DNA of 64,000 bases, taken from assembly GCF_018326285.1 (NCBI RefSeq), contig NZ_AP023362.1, forward strand, positions 248,001 to 312,000. The letters are read 5' to 3'. The first letter of the stretch is position 1. Every line of letters begins with the position of its first letter. Both the position numbers and the translations under genes were made by a program. Below are positions 22,629 through 31,535 of the stretch, piece after piece. Origin of the DNA: Mycolicibacterium sp. TY81. Its GTDB lineage: Bacteria; Actinomycetota; Actinomycetes; Mycobacteriales; Mycobacteriaceae. The notes beneath the pieces are model-generated. The model was not told where the DNA came from. It was given only the letters and a program-made list of their open reading frames with translations, and did no database searches.

Positions 22629-23516
22629 TCATTGACGGACGAACTGCACCACCGCGTCGGTGAACGCGTCGTTGTCGTCGCCGGCGGCGGTGTGCCCGGC
22701 ATCGGACAGCTCGACGAACTGGGCGCCTGGCACCTTCTGCAGGAAATCCTGCACGCCTTCGGTGCTGACCACGTCGGAGAGCTTGCCGCGGATCAGCAGG
22801 ATCGGGATCTCGAGGTTGATCGCCGCGTGCTCGAGCATCTCGGCGCGCTCGAACGGGTCGTCGCCGGGCGCGGTCAGGAAGGCCGGGTCCCAGTGCCAGA
22901 ACCACTTGCCGTCGCGCAGCCGCAGGTTCTTCTTGAGGCCTTCGACGCTGCGCGGCCGGGTGCGGTGCGGCAGGTACGCCGCGACGGCGTCGGCGGCCTC
23001 TTCCAGCGAGGCGAAGCCGTCGATGCCGCTGAACATGAAGTCGCGGATGCGCGCGCTGCCGCTCTTCTCGAATCGTGGCACGACGTCGACCAGGACCAGT
23101 TTGGTCACCAGTTCGGGACCGGCTTCGTGCGCGACGGGGAGGCTGGTCAGGCCGCCCATGCTGGCGCCGATCAGGGCCACCGGCCGGCCGATCTGATAGA
23201 TCACCTGCAGCGTGTCGCCGGTCAGTGTCTCGAGTGAGTAGTTCGCCGTGGGGGAACGGTCGCTGTCACCGTGCCCGCGGCTGTCCAGTGCGACGACGTG
23301 GAAGCCGGCGTTCGCGAGAATCTGGCCGGTGTTCTTCCAGGAATGCCGGTTCTGGCCGCCGCCGTGCAACATCAGGATCGTCGGCTTGTCCGCTGCGGTG
23401 TCCGCGTCGCGGTTCCACTCGTCGGCGACGAGGGTCAGTTCGTCGATACCGCGGAATCGCACCGTCTGTACATTGCTGCCGCCCTCGGCCGGGGAAGTGC
23501 GTTCGTCGGTGCTCAC
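22629..23516 (-). CDS. Alpha/beta hydrolase (295 aa)
   Basis: Motifs in order: LMLHGGGQNRHSW (oxyanion), LDSRGHGDSDRS, nucleophile elbow GASMGGLTSLP with catalytic Ser, VLVDVVPRF, and SDAGHTAAGDDN with the catalytic His. Start is GTG (VSTDERT) with AGAGGA 7 bases upstream. Resembles epoxide hydrolase/haloperoxidase-like enzymes; substrate unknown. Divergent from the Mce-associated pair. Confidence 0.88.
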   Translation of the reverse strand: MSTDERTSPAEGGSNVQTVRFRGIDELTLVADEWNRDADTAADKPTILMLHGGGQNRHSWKNTGQILANAGFHVVALDSRGHGDSDRSPTANYSLETLTGDTLQVIYQIGRPVALIGASMGGLTSLPVAHEAGPELVTKLVLVDVVPRFEKSGSARIRDFMFSGIDGFASLEEAADAVAAYLPHRTRPRSVEGLKKNLRLRDGKWFWHWDPAFLTAPGDDPFERAEMLEHAAINLEIPILLIRGKLSDVVSTEGVQDFLQKVPGAQFVELSDAGHTAAGDDNDAFTDAVVQFVRQ

Positions 23517-23654
23517 TGGGAATCCTCTCGTCACTTCTCCTGCACGTTACCGAGCTGTGCTAACTGAACCGAACATGACCCTGGTCACCCCGTGGTCTCT
23601 AGACTCGGCCGAGGTGTCGCGCGCCCGGCCGGGCGCGCGGCGAGAGGAAGGCAT

Positions 23655-24290
23655 ATGGCGGACGAGCACGGGCGGCACAGGAATCCCGACGAGGTGGACG
23701 ACGACGACGCGGCCGACCCGGACGTGACCCCGGATGCCGACGACGACGCACCGGCCATCTCCGACGAGGACGCCCTCGCCTTCCTGAAACCGACTGCACC
23801 CCAACGGGATAAGCGGGTGATCGTGGCACTGGTCGTGGGAGTGCTGGTGGTCGGCGCGCTGGGTGCGCTGGTGGCCTGGCTCGGTCAGCGTGAGCTGCAG
23901 CTGCGTCGCGACGACGCCCTGCACGACATGTACCTGACGGCCGGGAAGCAGGTCGCGGTCAATCTCACGACCATCGACTACCGGCACGTCGACGACGACA
24001 TCAAGCGGGCGCTGGACACCTCGACCGGCGCCTATTTCGACGACTTCAAACAGCGTTCGGTGGCTGTGGTGGACTCGGTGAAACAGCAGCAGTCGGCGTC
24101 GGTCGGCACGGTCACCGAGGCCGGCGTGGAGTCGGCGAACGAGACCACGGGCGTGGTCCTGGTCGCGGTCAAGGTGCACACCGAGGTCGGCAGCGGGCCG
24201 CCGCAACGCGACCGCTACTGGCGCGTGCGGCTGACGATGCAGAAGGTGGGCGACAGCGCCAAGGCATCGAAGGTGGAGCCGATCCAATGA
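23655..24290 (+). CDS. Mce-associated membrane protein (211 aa)
   Basis: Acidic cytosolic N-terminus ([20 protein letters not shown]), one membrane helix (VIVALVVGVLVVGALGALVAW), then an external NTF2-like domain with ALHDMYLTAGKQVAVNLTTI, the pattern of mycobacterial Mam/Mas proteins. These stabilise Mce lipid importers. GAGGAAGG ribosome site. No mce operon lies nearby, so this is an orphaned pair. Overlaps the next gene by ATGA. Confidence 0.85.
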   Translation: MADEHGRHRNPDEVDDDDAADPDVTPDADDDAPAISDEDALAFLKPTAPQRDKRVIVALVVGVLVVGALGALVAWLGQRELQLRRDDALHDMYLTAGKQVAVNLTTIDYRHVDDDIKRALDTSTGAYFDDFKQRSVAVVDSVKQQQSASVGTVTEAGVESANETTGVVLVAVKVHTEVGSGPPQRDRYWRVRLTMQKVGDSAKASKVEPIQ

Positions 24291-24916
24291 GCAAGCACGA
24301 AATGGACGAACCTGACGAGCCGGCCGACGCGGAGGCCGAGTCGACGGAGGCGGAACCGGATGCGGCCGAGGCTGTCGAGACAGAGTCGGCGGCGCCCAAT
24401 GCCGCTGTGCCGCAGGTGAACCCGCTGCAGCCCGGCGGTATCGAGTGGGCGCGGGTGACGGCGTACCGGGTCCTGCCGGTGCTGGCGCTGGTACTCGCGG
24501 CCGCGGCCGGCGGACTGTGGTACCTGACCACGAAGCACAGCAATGACGCTCAGCGGGCCGCGGTGATCAAGCTGGCCAGCGACGGCACGGTCACTCTGCT
24601 GTCGTACCAGCCGGACACGGTCCGTCAACAACTGACCGATGCGCGCAAGCTGCTCACCACACCGTTCCTGGACGAGTACACGACACTGACCAAGTCGGTG
24701 ATCCCCGGCGCCGAACAGCGGCGCATCGCGGCGGCGACGTCGGTGCCCGCCGCCGCGGCGGTCTCGGTCGAGGAGAACCATGCCGTGGTGCTGGTGTTCG
24801 TCAACCAGATAGTCCGTGTCGGTGACCAACCACCGACCAGCACGCCCACCAGTGCGCGCGTAACCCTGGAACGACTGGGGGGCCAGTGGCTGATCGCCAA
24901 GTTCGAGCCGGTGTGA
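24287..24916 (+). CDS. Mce-associated membrane protein (209 aa)
   Basis: Second member of the pair: acidic N-terminus (about 55 residues rich in Glu/Asp/Ala), one membrane helix (VLPVLALVLAAAAGGLWYL) and an external domain with VTLLSYQPDTVRQQLTDARKLL. Same topology as the preceding protein, so the two probably form a complex at the membrane. Confidence 0.85.
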   Translation: MSKHEMDEPDEPADAEAESTEAEPDAAEAVETESAAPNAAVPQVNPLQPGGIEWARVTAYRVLPVLALVLAAAAGGLWYLTTKHSNDAQRAAVIKLASDGTVTLLSYQPDTVRQQLTDARKLLTTPFLDEYTTLTKSVIPGAEQRRIAAATSVPAAAAVSVEENHAVVLVFVNQIVRVGDQPPTSTPTSARVTLERLGGQWLIAKFEPV

Positions 24917-24923
24917 TGGTCGT

Positions 24924-24972
24924 GATTTGTGCACGATTTTCCGCGGTGGGCGCGGATTTTCGTGCACAAATC
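24924..24972. repeat. Dispersed hairpin repeat, copy 1
   Basis: Arms GATTTGTGCACGATTTTCCGCG and CGCGGATTTTCGTGCACAAATC. The first 23 bases are identical to a hairpin at 35481. The arms differ by a TTT/AAA switch in the middle, so the copy at 35.5 kb is the better hairpin. Follows the Mce-associated pair; probably a terminator or a small repeat family member. Confidence 0.7.
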
Positions 24973-24980
24973 CCGGGGCG

Positions 24981-26234
24981 GTGGACGTGAACCGGATGGC
25001 GGCCGCCGACGCCCAGAGTTTCTGGATGTCGGCGAAAATCCCCAACGACATGTTTCTGGTGTGCGGGTTCGACGGTGTGCCCGCTGACCTGGACGCCGCG
25101 CTGGCAGCGGTCCGCCGCAACGTGGCGGCGTGCCCAGAGTTGTTGGTACGCATCGACGATTCGCGTCCCTGGCGCTATCCGTCCTGGGTGCGCTGCGATG
25201 TCCCCGAGATCGTCGTGCACGAACCCGGGGACCGCACGTGGTCCGGGTGCCTGAGCGCCGTGTGCGCGCTGGCTGCCAGTGACCAGCTCGACGCCACCGT
25301 GCGGGCATGGCGACTGCACGTCTTCGCGGGCGTCAACTGGATACCGGAGACGACACGGCCGGGCACCGTCGTCGTCGTGCAGATGTCGCACGCCCTCGCC
25401 GACGGGCGGCGCGCGACGGCACTCATGGGCCGGATCTTCGGCCGGGACCAGCCGGTGCCGGCGGTGGTCGAGTCGCGGCTGGGGACGTGGGCGCTGCCGT
25501 ACCTGGCGTGGCGGGCCAGCGCTGCTCATCGCCGGCTCGTGCACGACACGGAGTCGGGTGCTGTTGCCGCACCGGCCGATTCGTGGCCGGTGCAGGCGAC
25601 CAACAACGCGCCGGAGGGCCCCGACGAATTGCGGACGATCGTCCGTCATCGTGCGGACCTGCCCGGGCCGACCGTGACGGTCGGGGTGCTGGCGGCCATC
25701 TCGGAGGCGCTTGCCGCCGAACTGGGTGGGGTCACCGCGCTCGGGGCCGAGGTGCCGATGGCCAAGACAGGTACCCGTCGGGCCTACAACCACTACGGCA
25801 ACGTCGGGGTGGCATTGCACCCGCAATTGCCCTTTCATGAGCGGGCGGTCCGGATCGCGGCGGAGCTCGCCATGCGACGGCAGCGGTTCGAGCATCCGTC
25901 GGCCGCGACGAGCGATGCCGCCACCGCGGCGGTGCCGGCACGGCTGCTGCGTTGGGGCACCGCGCAATTCGACGTGCACGCGCGGTCCACGACGGCCACC
26001 GGCAACACCGTGGTGTCGAGCGTGCACCGCGGCCCGGCCGATCTGACATTCGGCGGCTGCCCGGTGGTGCTGACCACCGCATGTCCGGCGCTGTCGCCGA
26101 TGATGGGGTTGACGCACGGCGTGCACGGCATCGGGGACACCGTCACGGTCAGTGTGCATGCGTCCCCGTCGGCCTTACCGGATGTCGATTCGTATGTGGA
26201 ACGGTTGTCAGCGGTCCTGGACGCCGCGGGCTAG
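24981..26234 (+). CDS. WS/DGAT-like (condensation-fold) acyltransferase (417 aa)
   Basis: The motif MSHALADGRRA contains the HxxxDG active site of wax ester synthase/diacylglycerol acyltransferases. N-terminus RMAAADAQSFWMSAKIP and C-terminal TVSVHASPSALPDVDSYVERL fit the DUF1298 half. GTG start chosen; further GTG and ATG follow in frame. Probably esterifies a long-chain alcohol or diacylglycerol with acyl-CoA; a papA-like role is an alternative. Confidence 0.8.
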   Translation: MDVNRMAAADAQSFWMSAKIPNDMFLVCGFDGVPADLDAALAAVRRNVAACPELLVRIDDSRPWRYPSWVRCDVPEIVVHEPGDRTWSGCLSAVCALAASDQLDATVRAWRLHVFAGVNWIPETTRPGTVVVVQMSHALADGRRATALMGRIFGRDQPVPAVVESRLGTWALPYLAWRASAAHRRLVHDTESGAVAAPADSWPVQATNNAPEGPDELRTIVRHRADLPGPTVTVGVLAAISEALAAELGGVTALGAEVPMAKTGTRRAYNHYGNVGVALHPQLPFHERAVRIAAELAMRRQRFEHPSAATSDAATAAVPARLLRWGTAQFDVHARSTTATGNTVVSSVHRGPADLTFGGCPVVLTTACPALSPMMGLTHGVHGIGDTVTVSVHASPSALPDVDSYVERLSAVLDAAG

Positions 26235-26243
26235 ATTCATCGC

Positions 26244-26759
26244 GTGACTGCTTACGCGTTCTCGATCCTGTTGCTGCGGGTGGTGCTCGGTCTGACCATG
26301 GCCGCGCACGGGTACAACAAGTTCTTCGGTGGCGGCCGCATCCCGGGTACCGCCGCCTGGTTCGACAGCATCGGTATGAAGCCCGGCATGCTGCATGCCC
26401 GCCTCGCTGCCGGCACCGAGATCCTGGCCGGCCTGGGTCTCGCGGTCGGCTTCCTGACGCCGATCCCCGCCGCGGGATTCGTGGCGCTGATGGTGGTGGC
26501 GGCCTGGACGGTGCACCGCGAAAACGGCTTCTTCATCGTGAAATCGGGCTGGGAGTACAACCTGGTGCTGGGCGTCGCGGCGGTGGCCATCGCGGGCACC
26601 GGCGCGGGCCGCTACAGCCTGGACTGGCTGCTGTTCCACGGCAGCAGCTTCTACCACCTGCTGCATGGCTGGTGCGGTCTGGTGATCGCCGCCGGGCTCG
26701 GGCTCGCCGGTGGCATCGGGCAGCTGCTGATCTTCTTCCGCCCGCCCGGCAAGGCCTGA
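26244..26759 (+). CDS. DoxX family membrane protein (171 aa)
   Basis: Four membrane helices: LLLRVVLGLTMAAHGYNKFFGG, then GTEILAGLGLAVGFLTPIPAAGF. DoxX proteins form membrane oxidoreductase complexes involved in redox stress or thiol metabolism in mycobacteria. GTG start 9 bp after the acyltransferase stop; TAGATT six bases ahead of the start fits a leaderless message. Confidence 0.88.
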   Translation: MTAYAFSILLLRVVLGLTMAAHGYNKFFGGGRIPGTAAWFDSIGMKPGMLHARLAAGTEILAGLGLAVGFLTPIPAAGFVALMVVAAWTVHRENGFFIVKSGWEYNLVLGVAAVAIAGTGAGRYSLDWLLFHGSSFYHLLHGWCGLVIAAGLGLAGGIGQLLIFFRPPGKA

Positions 26760-26775
26760 GCGCACCGTCGTCGGC

Positions 26776-26823
26776 CCGGTGTCCAGGGCGCGGGTTCTCG
26801 AACATCGGCGACCTGGACACCGG
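26776..26823. terminator. Hairpin after doxX
   Basis: Perfect 12-bp arms CCGGTGTCCAGG / CCTGGACACCGG with a 24-base loop, just past the doxX stop and before the KstR-type operator. Confidence 0.45.
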
Positions 26824-26844
26824 ACCAAACGAGGGGATCTGATT

Positions 26845-26876
26845 CCGTCAGACTAGAACACGTTCTAGTCTGACGG
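26845..26876 (+). promoter_or_regulatory. KstR-type operator
   Basis: Perfect 15-bp arms CCGTCAGACTAGAAC and GTTCTAGTCTGACGG around AC. The centre TAGAACACGTTCTA matches the KstR consensus TnnAACnnGTTnnA. It ends 2 bp before the ATG of the DUF3556 gene, where bound repressor would block transcription. KstR controls sterol catabolism and is released by a sterol-derived CoA thioester. Confidence 0.85.
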
Positions 26877-26878
26877 GC

Positions 26879-28606
26879 ATGGGTTTTCTCACGCAGGACA
26901 CTCCTGTCATCGACTTCGAGGAGTGGAACAAGGGCAGCCGCGCGCAGAAGATCGTCCCGATGGCCCGGCACTGGGCCGAGACGGGCTTCGGCACTCCGGT
27001 GGCACTGCACCTGTTCTACGTCGTCAAGATCGGCCTGTACATCCTGGGTGGCTGGCTGATCGCGTTGTCCACCAAGGGGATCGACGGATTCACGAACGTC
27101 GCCGCGTGGTGGACCGAGCCGATCGTGTTCGAGAAGGTCGTGCTCTACACGATGCTGTTCGAGGTGATCGGCCTCGGCTGCGGATTCGGCCCACTGAACA
27201 ACCGCTTCTTCCCGCCGATGGGCTCGATCCTGTATTGGCTGCGGCCGAAGACCATTCGTCTGCCACCGTGGCCCGGCCGCGTCCCGCTGACGCGTGGCGA
27301 TGCCCGGACCCCCGTTGATGTGCTGCTCTACGGCGCGCTGCTCGCCCTGCTCGTCGTCGCCCTGTGCGCCGACGGCACCGGCCCCGTCCTGCCCGGCGCG
27401 CACGTCGGCGTGCTCCCGTTGTGGCACATCTGGGCCATCCTCGGGGTCCTGGCGCTGGCGGGCCTGCGCGACAAGGTGATCTTCCTGGCCGCCCGCGGCG
27501 AGGTGTACGGCTCGTTCACCGTCGCGTTCCTGTTCGCCGGCTACGGCGTCGACCTCATCATCGCCGCCAAGCTCGTCTGCATGGTCATCTGGCTGGGTGC
27601 GGCGACCTCGAAGCTCAATCACCATTTCCCATTCGTCATCTCCACGATGATGAGCAACAACCCCGTGCTGCGGCCGAAGTTCATCAAGCGCGCGTTCTTC
27701 GAGCACTTCCCGGACGACCTTCGCCCCGGTCGCCCGTCACGGTTCATGGCGCACTTCAGCACCTTCATCGAGAGCGCGGTACCGCTCGCGCTGTTCTTCA
27801 GCCACGGCGGCTGGCCGACGTACCTCGCCGCGTTCGTCATGCTGTGCTTCCACTTCGGCATCCTGTCGGCGATCCCCATGGGTGTGCCGCTGGAGTGGAA
27901 CGTCTTCATGATGTTCTGCGTCGTGACGCTGTTCGTCGGGCACGCCGACATCGGCATCACCGCCCTGACGTCGCCGTGGCCGCTCGTGCTGTTCGCGGTC
28001 GTCGCGGGCACCGTGGTCATCGGAAACCTGTTCCCGCGCAAGGTCTCTTTCCTGCCGGGCATGCGGTACTACGCCGGAAACTGGGACACGTCGCTGTGGT
28101 GCATCAAACCGTCCGCGTCGGAGAAGATCGAGAAGAACATCGTCGCGATCGCCAGCATGCCCGCGACCCAGATGGAGCGGTACTACGGCAGCCCGGAGAA
28201 CGCGCAGATGTACCTGTACATGGGCTACGCGTTCCGCGCCTTCAACACGCACGGCCGCGCGCTGTTCACGCTCGCGCACCGCGCGATGGCCGGGCAGAGG
28301 GAGGACGACTACACCCTGACCGACGGTGAGCGAATTGTCTCGACCGCCATCGGCTGGAACTTCGGTGACGGTCATATGTCGAACGAGCAGCTCGTCGCGG
28401 CGCTGCAGGAGCGATGCCACTTCGAGCCGGGCGAGGTGCGGATCGTCATGCTCGACGCCCAGCCCATCCATCAACAGACGCAGCAGTACCGCCTGGTCGA
28501 CGCCGCCACCGGTGAATTCGAGCGCGGCTACGTGAAGGTGCGCGACATGGTGACCCGCCAGCCGTGGGCCGACGATGTCCCCGTGTACGGCGTGACTAGC
28601 GCATGA
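26879..28606 (+). CDS. DUF3556 transmembrane protein, probable KstR regulon member (575 aa)
   Basis: Actinobacterial DUF3556 protein with about ten membrane helices in residues 40-420 and a soluble C-terminal ~150 residues. Typical blocks: GFGPLNNRFFPPMGSILYWL, ATSKLNHHFPFVISTMMSNN and LPGMRYYAGNWDTSLW. Function not established. The KstR box right at its start suggests a role in sterol uptake or handling. Its stop overlaps the convergent regulator gene by 11 bp. Confidence 0.88.
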   Translation: MGFLTQDTPVIDFEEWNKGSRAQKIVPMARHWAETGFGTPVALHLFYVVKIGLYILGGWLIALSTKGIDGFTNVAAWWTEPIVFEKVVLYTMLFEVIGLGCGFGPLNNRFFPPMGSILYWLRPKTIRLPPWPGRVPLTRGDARTPVDVLLYGALLALLVVALCADGTGPVLPGAHVGVLPLWHIWAILGVLALAGLRDKVIFLAARGEVYGSFTVAFLFAGYGVDLIIAAKLVCMVIWLGAATSKLNHHFPFVISTMMSNNPVLRPKFIKRAFFEHFPDDLRPGRPSRFMAHFSTFIESAVPLALFFSHGGWPTYLAAFVMLCFHFGILSAIPMGVPLEWNVFMMFCVVTLFVGHADIGITALTSPWPLVLFAVVAGTVVIGNLFPRKVSFLPGMRYYAGNWDTSLWCIKPSASEKIEKNIVAIASMPATQMERYYGSPENAQMYLYMGYAFRAFNTHGRALFTLAHRAMAGQREDDYTLTDGERIVSTAIGWNFGDGHMSNEQLVAALQERCHFEPGEVRIVMLDAQPIHQQTQQYRLVDAATGEFERGYVKVRDMVTRQPWADDVPVYGVTSA

Positions 28607-29393
28607 CGTCGCGGACCTTGAGGTCCTCCATGCCGGCGAACAGCAGGCTGTTGGCGACGTCGAGGTGCTTGCGCCAGTGCGCTTCGGCGGCCGCGGCGTT
28701 GCCCGAGCGCATGAGCGTCATGAGTCGGCGGTAGGACTTCATCAGAATGTCGTAGTCCGACTTGGACATCGGCCGGTTCTCGCGCATCGCGAACGCGATG
28801 TGGCGGACGGTGATCTCGTGCAGCATGCCGGCGACGATGGCCAGCGTCGCGTTGCCCGACAGCTCGACCATGCGCTGGTGGAAGTCGCCGGTGGTCTCGG
28901 CCATGCGGCCCGTCTCGAGCCCGGACGGAACGTACTCGGCCAGCATGGTGTCGAGTTCGTCGAAAGCGGCGGTGTTGCCCTGCTCGGTCAACAGCCGCAC
29001 GACGGTCGGTTCGATCCCGGCGCGCGCGGTGGTCACGTCGGCGATCGTCGCGCCGGACAGCTCCAGCAGCAGACCCGCTGGGCGCGCGACGATCTCGGGT
29101 CCGGGGACGCGGACACGGGCACCGGTGCGCGACCCGCGGCGTACCTCGACCAGGCGCTCGGATTCCAGGACCCGAACGGCTTCGCGCAGGGTCGGGCGGC
29201 TGACCCCGAAGTGGGCCATCAGCTCGGCCTCGTTGGGCAGGAAGTCGCCTTCCTTGAGCTGACCGTCGACGACCATGCGGCGCAGGGTGCCGGCCACCAG
29301 TTCCGCGGTTTTGGGGGAGCGGATGGGGCCGCTGGCCGAGGATGGCACAGTACGTGGGTCGATCATCGGCGACAACGGCGGAGTCTGCGCCAT
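28596..29393 (-). CDS. GntR/FadR family regulator (265 aa)
   Basis: Winged HTH: ELVAGTLRRMVVDGQLKEGD, LMAHFGVSRPTLREAVRVLESERLVEVRRG; helical FCD effector domain follows (RAGIEPTVVRLL, GDFHQRMVELSGN, MLHEITVRHI) with His residues for metal or ligand. AAGGAGGG ribosome site. Divergent from a thiolase-hydratase-dehydrogenase operon that it probably controls. Confidence 0.92.
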   Translation of the reverse strand: MAQTPPLSPMIDPRTVPSSASGPIRSPKTAELVAGTLRRMVVDGQLKEGDFLPNEAELMAHFGVSRPTLREAVRVLESERLVEVRRGSRTGARVRVPGPEIVARPAGLLLELSGATIADVTTARAGIEPTVVRLLTEQGNTAAFDELDTMLAEYVPSGLETGRMAETTGDFHQRMVELSGNATLAIVAGMLHEITVRHIAFAMRENRPMSKSDYDILMKSYRRLMTLMRSGNAAAAEAHWRKHLDVANSLLFAGMEDLKVRDVMR

Positions 29394-29440
29394 CTGGGCC
29401 CTCCTTGAACCGTTTGTGCTGGCCTCGTCTTAGGCAACTC

Positions 29441-29522
29441 AGTAAACCATGTGAGGCGGCATGACCCCGTCATTCGCGGAAATGGCGCCGATCTACCAAC
29501 TAGTAGGTTGACCTAGTAAACC
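29441..29522. promoter_or_regulatory. Divergent control region of FadR-type gene and beta-oxidation operon
   Basis: Two direct copies of AGTAAACC (29441 and 29515) and an inverted pair ACTAG/CTAGT at about 29500-29516 (CCAACTAGTAGGTTGACCTAGT). The region is AT-richer than average. These are candidate sites for the divergent GntR protein; not a match to a consensus I can name. Confidence 0.4.
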
Positions 29523-29587
29523 TTCTGTTCTATGTTCGCATATGACCAGGTCTTTACGGGTGTCAATTCATGTTGAAGGAGAAGTCC

Positions 29588-30736
29588 GTGGCTGAAGCAG
29601 TCATCGTCGAGGCGGTCCGCTCGCCCATCGGGAAGCGCAACGGCGCCCTGTCGGGTGTGCACCCGGCAGAACTCTCGGCTCAGGTGCTGGGCGCCCTGGT
29701 GCAGCGCGCCGGCGTCGACCCGGCACTCGTTGACGACGTGATCTGGGGCTGCGTCATGCAGGCCGGCGAGCAGGCGCTCGACATCGCCCGCACCGCGGTC
29801 CTGACCGCCGGCTGGCCCGAGACCGTCCCCGGCGTGACCGTCGACCGCCAGTGCGGCTCCAGCCAGCAGTCGGTGCACTTCGCCGCCGCCGGCGTGGTCG
29901 CCGGCCACTACGACGTCGTCGTCGCCGGTGGTGTCGAATCGATGTCGCGTACCCCCATGGGTTCGTCGCTCGCCAATGGTGGCCACCCCTACCCGGAGGC
30001 GTTCCGCGCCCGTTACGAGGGTCAGTCGCCCAACCAGGGCACCGGTGCCGAGATGATGGCCGCGAAGTGGGGCCTGTCCCGTACGCAGCTCGACGAGTTC
30101 TCGCTGCGCTCGCACGAAAAGGCCGCTGCCGCACAGGATGCCGGCGCTTTCAAGGACCAGATCGTCGCCATCAAGGACCAGGACGGCAATATCGTCACCG
30201 AAGACGGCGGCATCCGCCGCGGCGGCACGGTCGAATCCATGGCCGCCATCAAGCCGGCCTTCAAGGAAGACGGCGTCATCCACGCCGGCAACTCCTCGCA
30301 GATTTCCGACGGCTCGGCCGCGCTGCTGATCATGTCCGCCGAGAAGGCAAAAGAGTTGGGGCTCAAGCCTCTTGCTCGCCTGCACACCGGTGTGCTGGCC
30401 GGTGCCGACCCGGTGATGATGCTGAGCGCCCCCATTCCCGCGACTCAGAAGGCGCTGGCCAAGTCCGGCCTGAGCGTGGGCGACATCGGCGTGTTCGAGG
30501 TCAACGAGGCCTTCGCGCCCGTTCCGATGGCCTGGCTCAAGGACATCGGCGCCGACGAGAACCGGCTGAACCCGAACGGCGGCGCCATCGCCCTCGGCCA
30601 CCCGCTCGGCGGTTCCGGTGCCCGCATCATGACGACCCTGCTGCACCACATGCGGGACAACAACATTCAGTACGGTTTCCAGACCATGTGTGAGGGTGGC
30701 GGCCAGGCCAACGCGACCATCCTGGAGCTGTTGTGA
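29588..30736 (+). CDS. Thiolase (acetyl-CoA acetyltransferase family, 382 aa)
   Basis: Cleaves 3-ketoacyl-CoA with CoA. Nucleophile Cys89 in VDRQCGSSQQ, His in ALGHPLGGSGARI and second Cys in MCEGGGQANATIL. GTG start chosen because GAAGGAGA lies just before it and would be inside the gene with the earlier ATG. First gene of an operon with hydratase (GTGA overlap) and dehydrogenase. Substrate unknown; sterol side-chain or branched acyl chains are possible. Confidence 0.92.
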   Translation: MAEAVIVEAVRSPIGKRNGALSGVHPAELSAQVLGALVQRAGVDPALVDDVIWGCVMQAGEQALDIARTAVLTAGWPETVPGVTVDRQCGSSQQSVHFAAAGVVAGHYDVVVAGGVESMSRTPMGSSLANGGHPYPEAFRARYEGQSPNQGTGAEMMAAKWGLSRTQLDEFSLRSHEKAAAAQDAGAFKDQIVAIKDQDGNIVTEDGGIRRGGTVESMAAIKPAFKEDGVIHAGNSSQISDGSAALLIMSAEKAKELGLKPLARLHTGVLAGADPVMMLSAPIPATQKALAKSGLSVGDIGVFEVNEAFAPVPMAWLKDIGADENRLNPNGGAIALGHPLGGSGARIMTTLLHHMRDNNIQYGFQTMCEGGGQANATILELL

Positions 30737-31533
30737 CCTCGGTGTCCGCCGAACCCGGCGCCCTCTCCGAGCGGCGCGGCAACGTCCTGCTGATCACGAT
30801 CAACCGGCCCGATGCCCGCAACGCCGTGAACCAGGCCGTCAGCATCGGTGTCGGCGACGCACTGCAGGCCGCGCAGGACGACCCGGAGATCCGGGCTGTC
30901 GTGATCACCGGCTCCGGCGACAAATCATTCTGTGCCGGTGCGGATCTCAAGGCGCTCTCGCGCGGCGAGAACCTCTTCCACCCCGATCACACCGACTGGG
31001 GCTTCGCCGGCTACGTCAGCCACTTCATCGACAAGCCCACCATTGCGGCCGTCAACGGCACCGCCCTGGGTGGCGGCTCGGAGCTGGCGTTGGCGAGTGA
31101 CCTTGTGGTGGCCGAGGAAAGCGCGAAATTCGGCCTGCCGGAAGTGAAACGGGGCCTGATCGCCGGTGCCGGCGGCGTGTTCCGGATCGTCGAGCAGCTG
31201 CCGCGCAAGGTCGCGCTGGAACTGCTGTTCACCGGTGAGCCCATGACATCCGCGGACGCGCTGCGCTGGGGCCTGATCAATCAGGTGGTTCCCGACGGCA
31301 CCGTCGTCGACGCGGCACTGGCTCTGGCGGAACGGATCACGTCCAACGCGCCGCTGGCAGTGCAGGCCAGCAAGCGGGTGGCGTACGGCGCCGACGACGG
31401 CGTGGTGACCGACGAGAAGGACGGCTGGAAGCGCACCAACCGCGAGTTCGTCACCCTGCTGCAGTCCGAGGACGCAAAAGAAGGACCGTTGGCCTTCGCG
31501 CAGAAGCGCGAGCCCGTTTGGAAGGCGAAATAG
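30733..31533 (+). CDS. Enoyl-CoA hydratase/isomerase (266 aa)
   Basis: Crotonase fold: LLITINRPDARNAVN, GAGDKSF-type oxyanion loop (GSGDKSFCAGADLKALS), AVNGTALGGGSELALASDLVVA and FGLPEVKRGLIAGAGG with the catalytic Glu. Overlaps the thiolase stop by GTGA. Hydrates 2-enoyl-CoA in the same pathway. Confidence 0.92.
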   Translation: MTSVSAEPGALSERRGNVLLITINRPDARNAVNQAVSIGVGDALQAAQDDPEIRAVVITGSGDKSFCAGADLKALSRGENLFHPDHTDWGFAGYVSHFIDKPTIAAVNGTALGGGSELALASDLVVAEESAKFGLPEVKRGLIAGAGGVFRIVEQLPRKVALELLFTGEPMTSADALRWGLINQVVPDGTVVDAALALAERITSNAPLAVQASKRVAYGADDGVVTDEKDGWKRTNREFVTLLQSEDAKEGPLAFAQKREPVWKAK

Positions 31534-31535
31534 CA

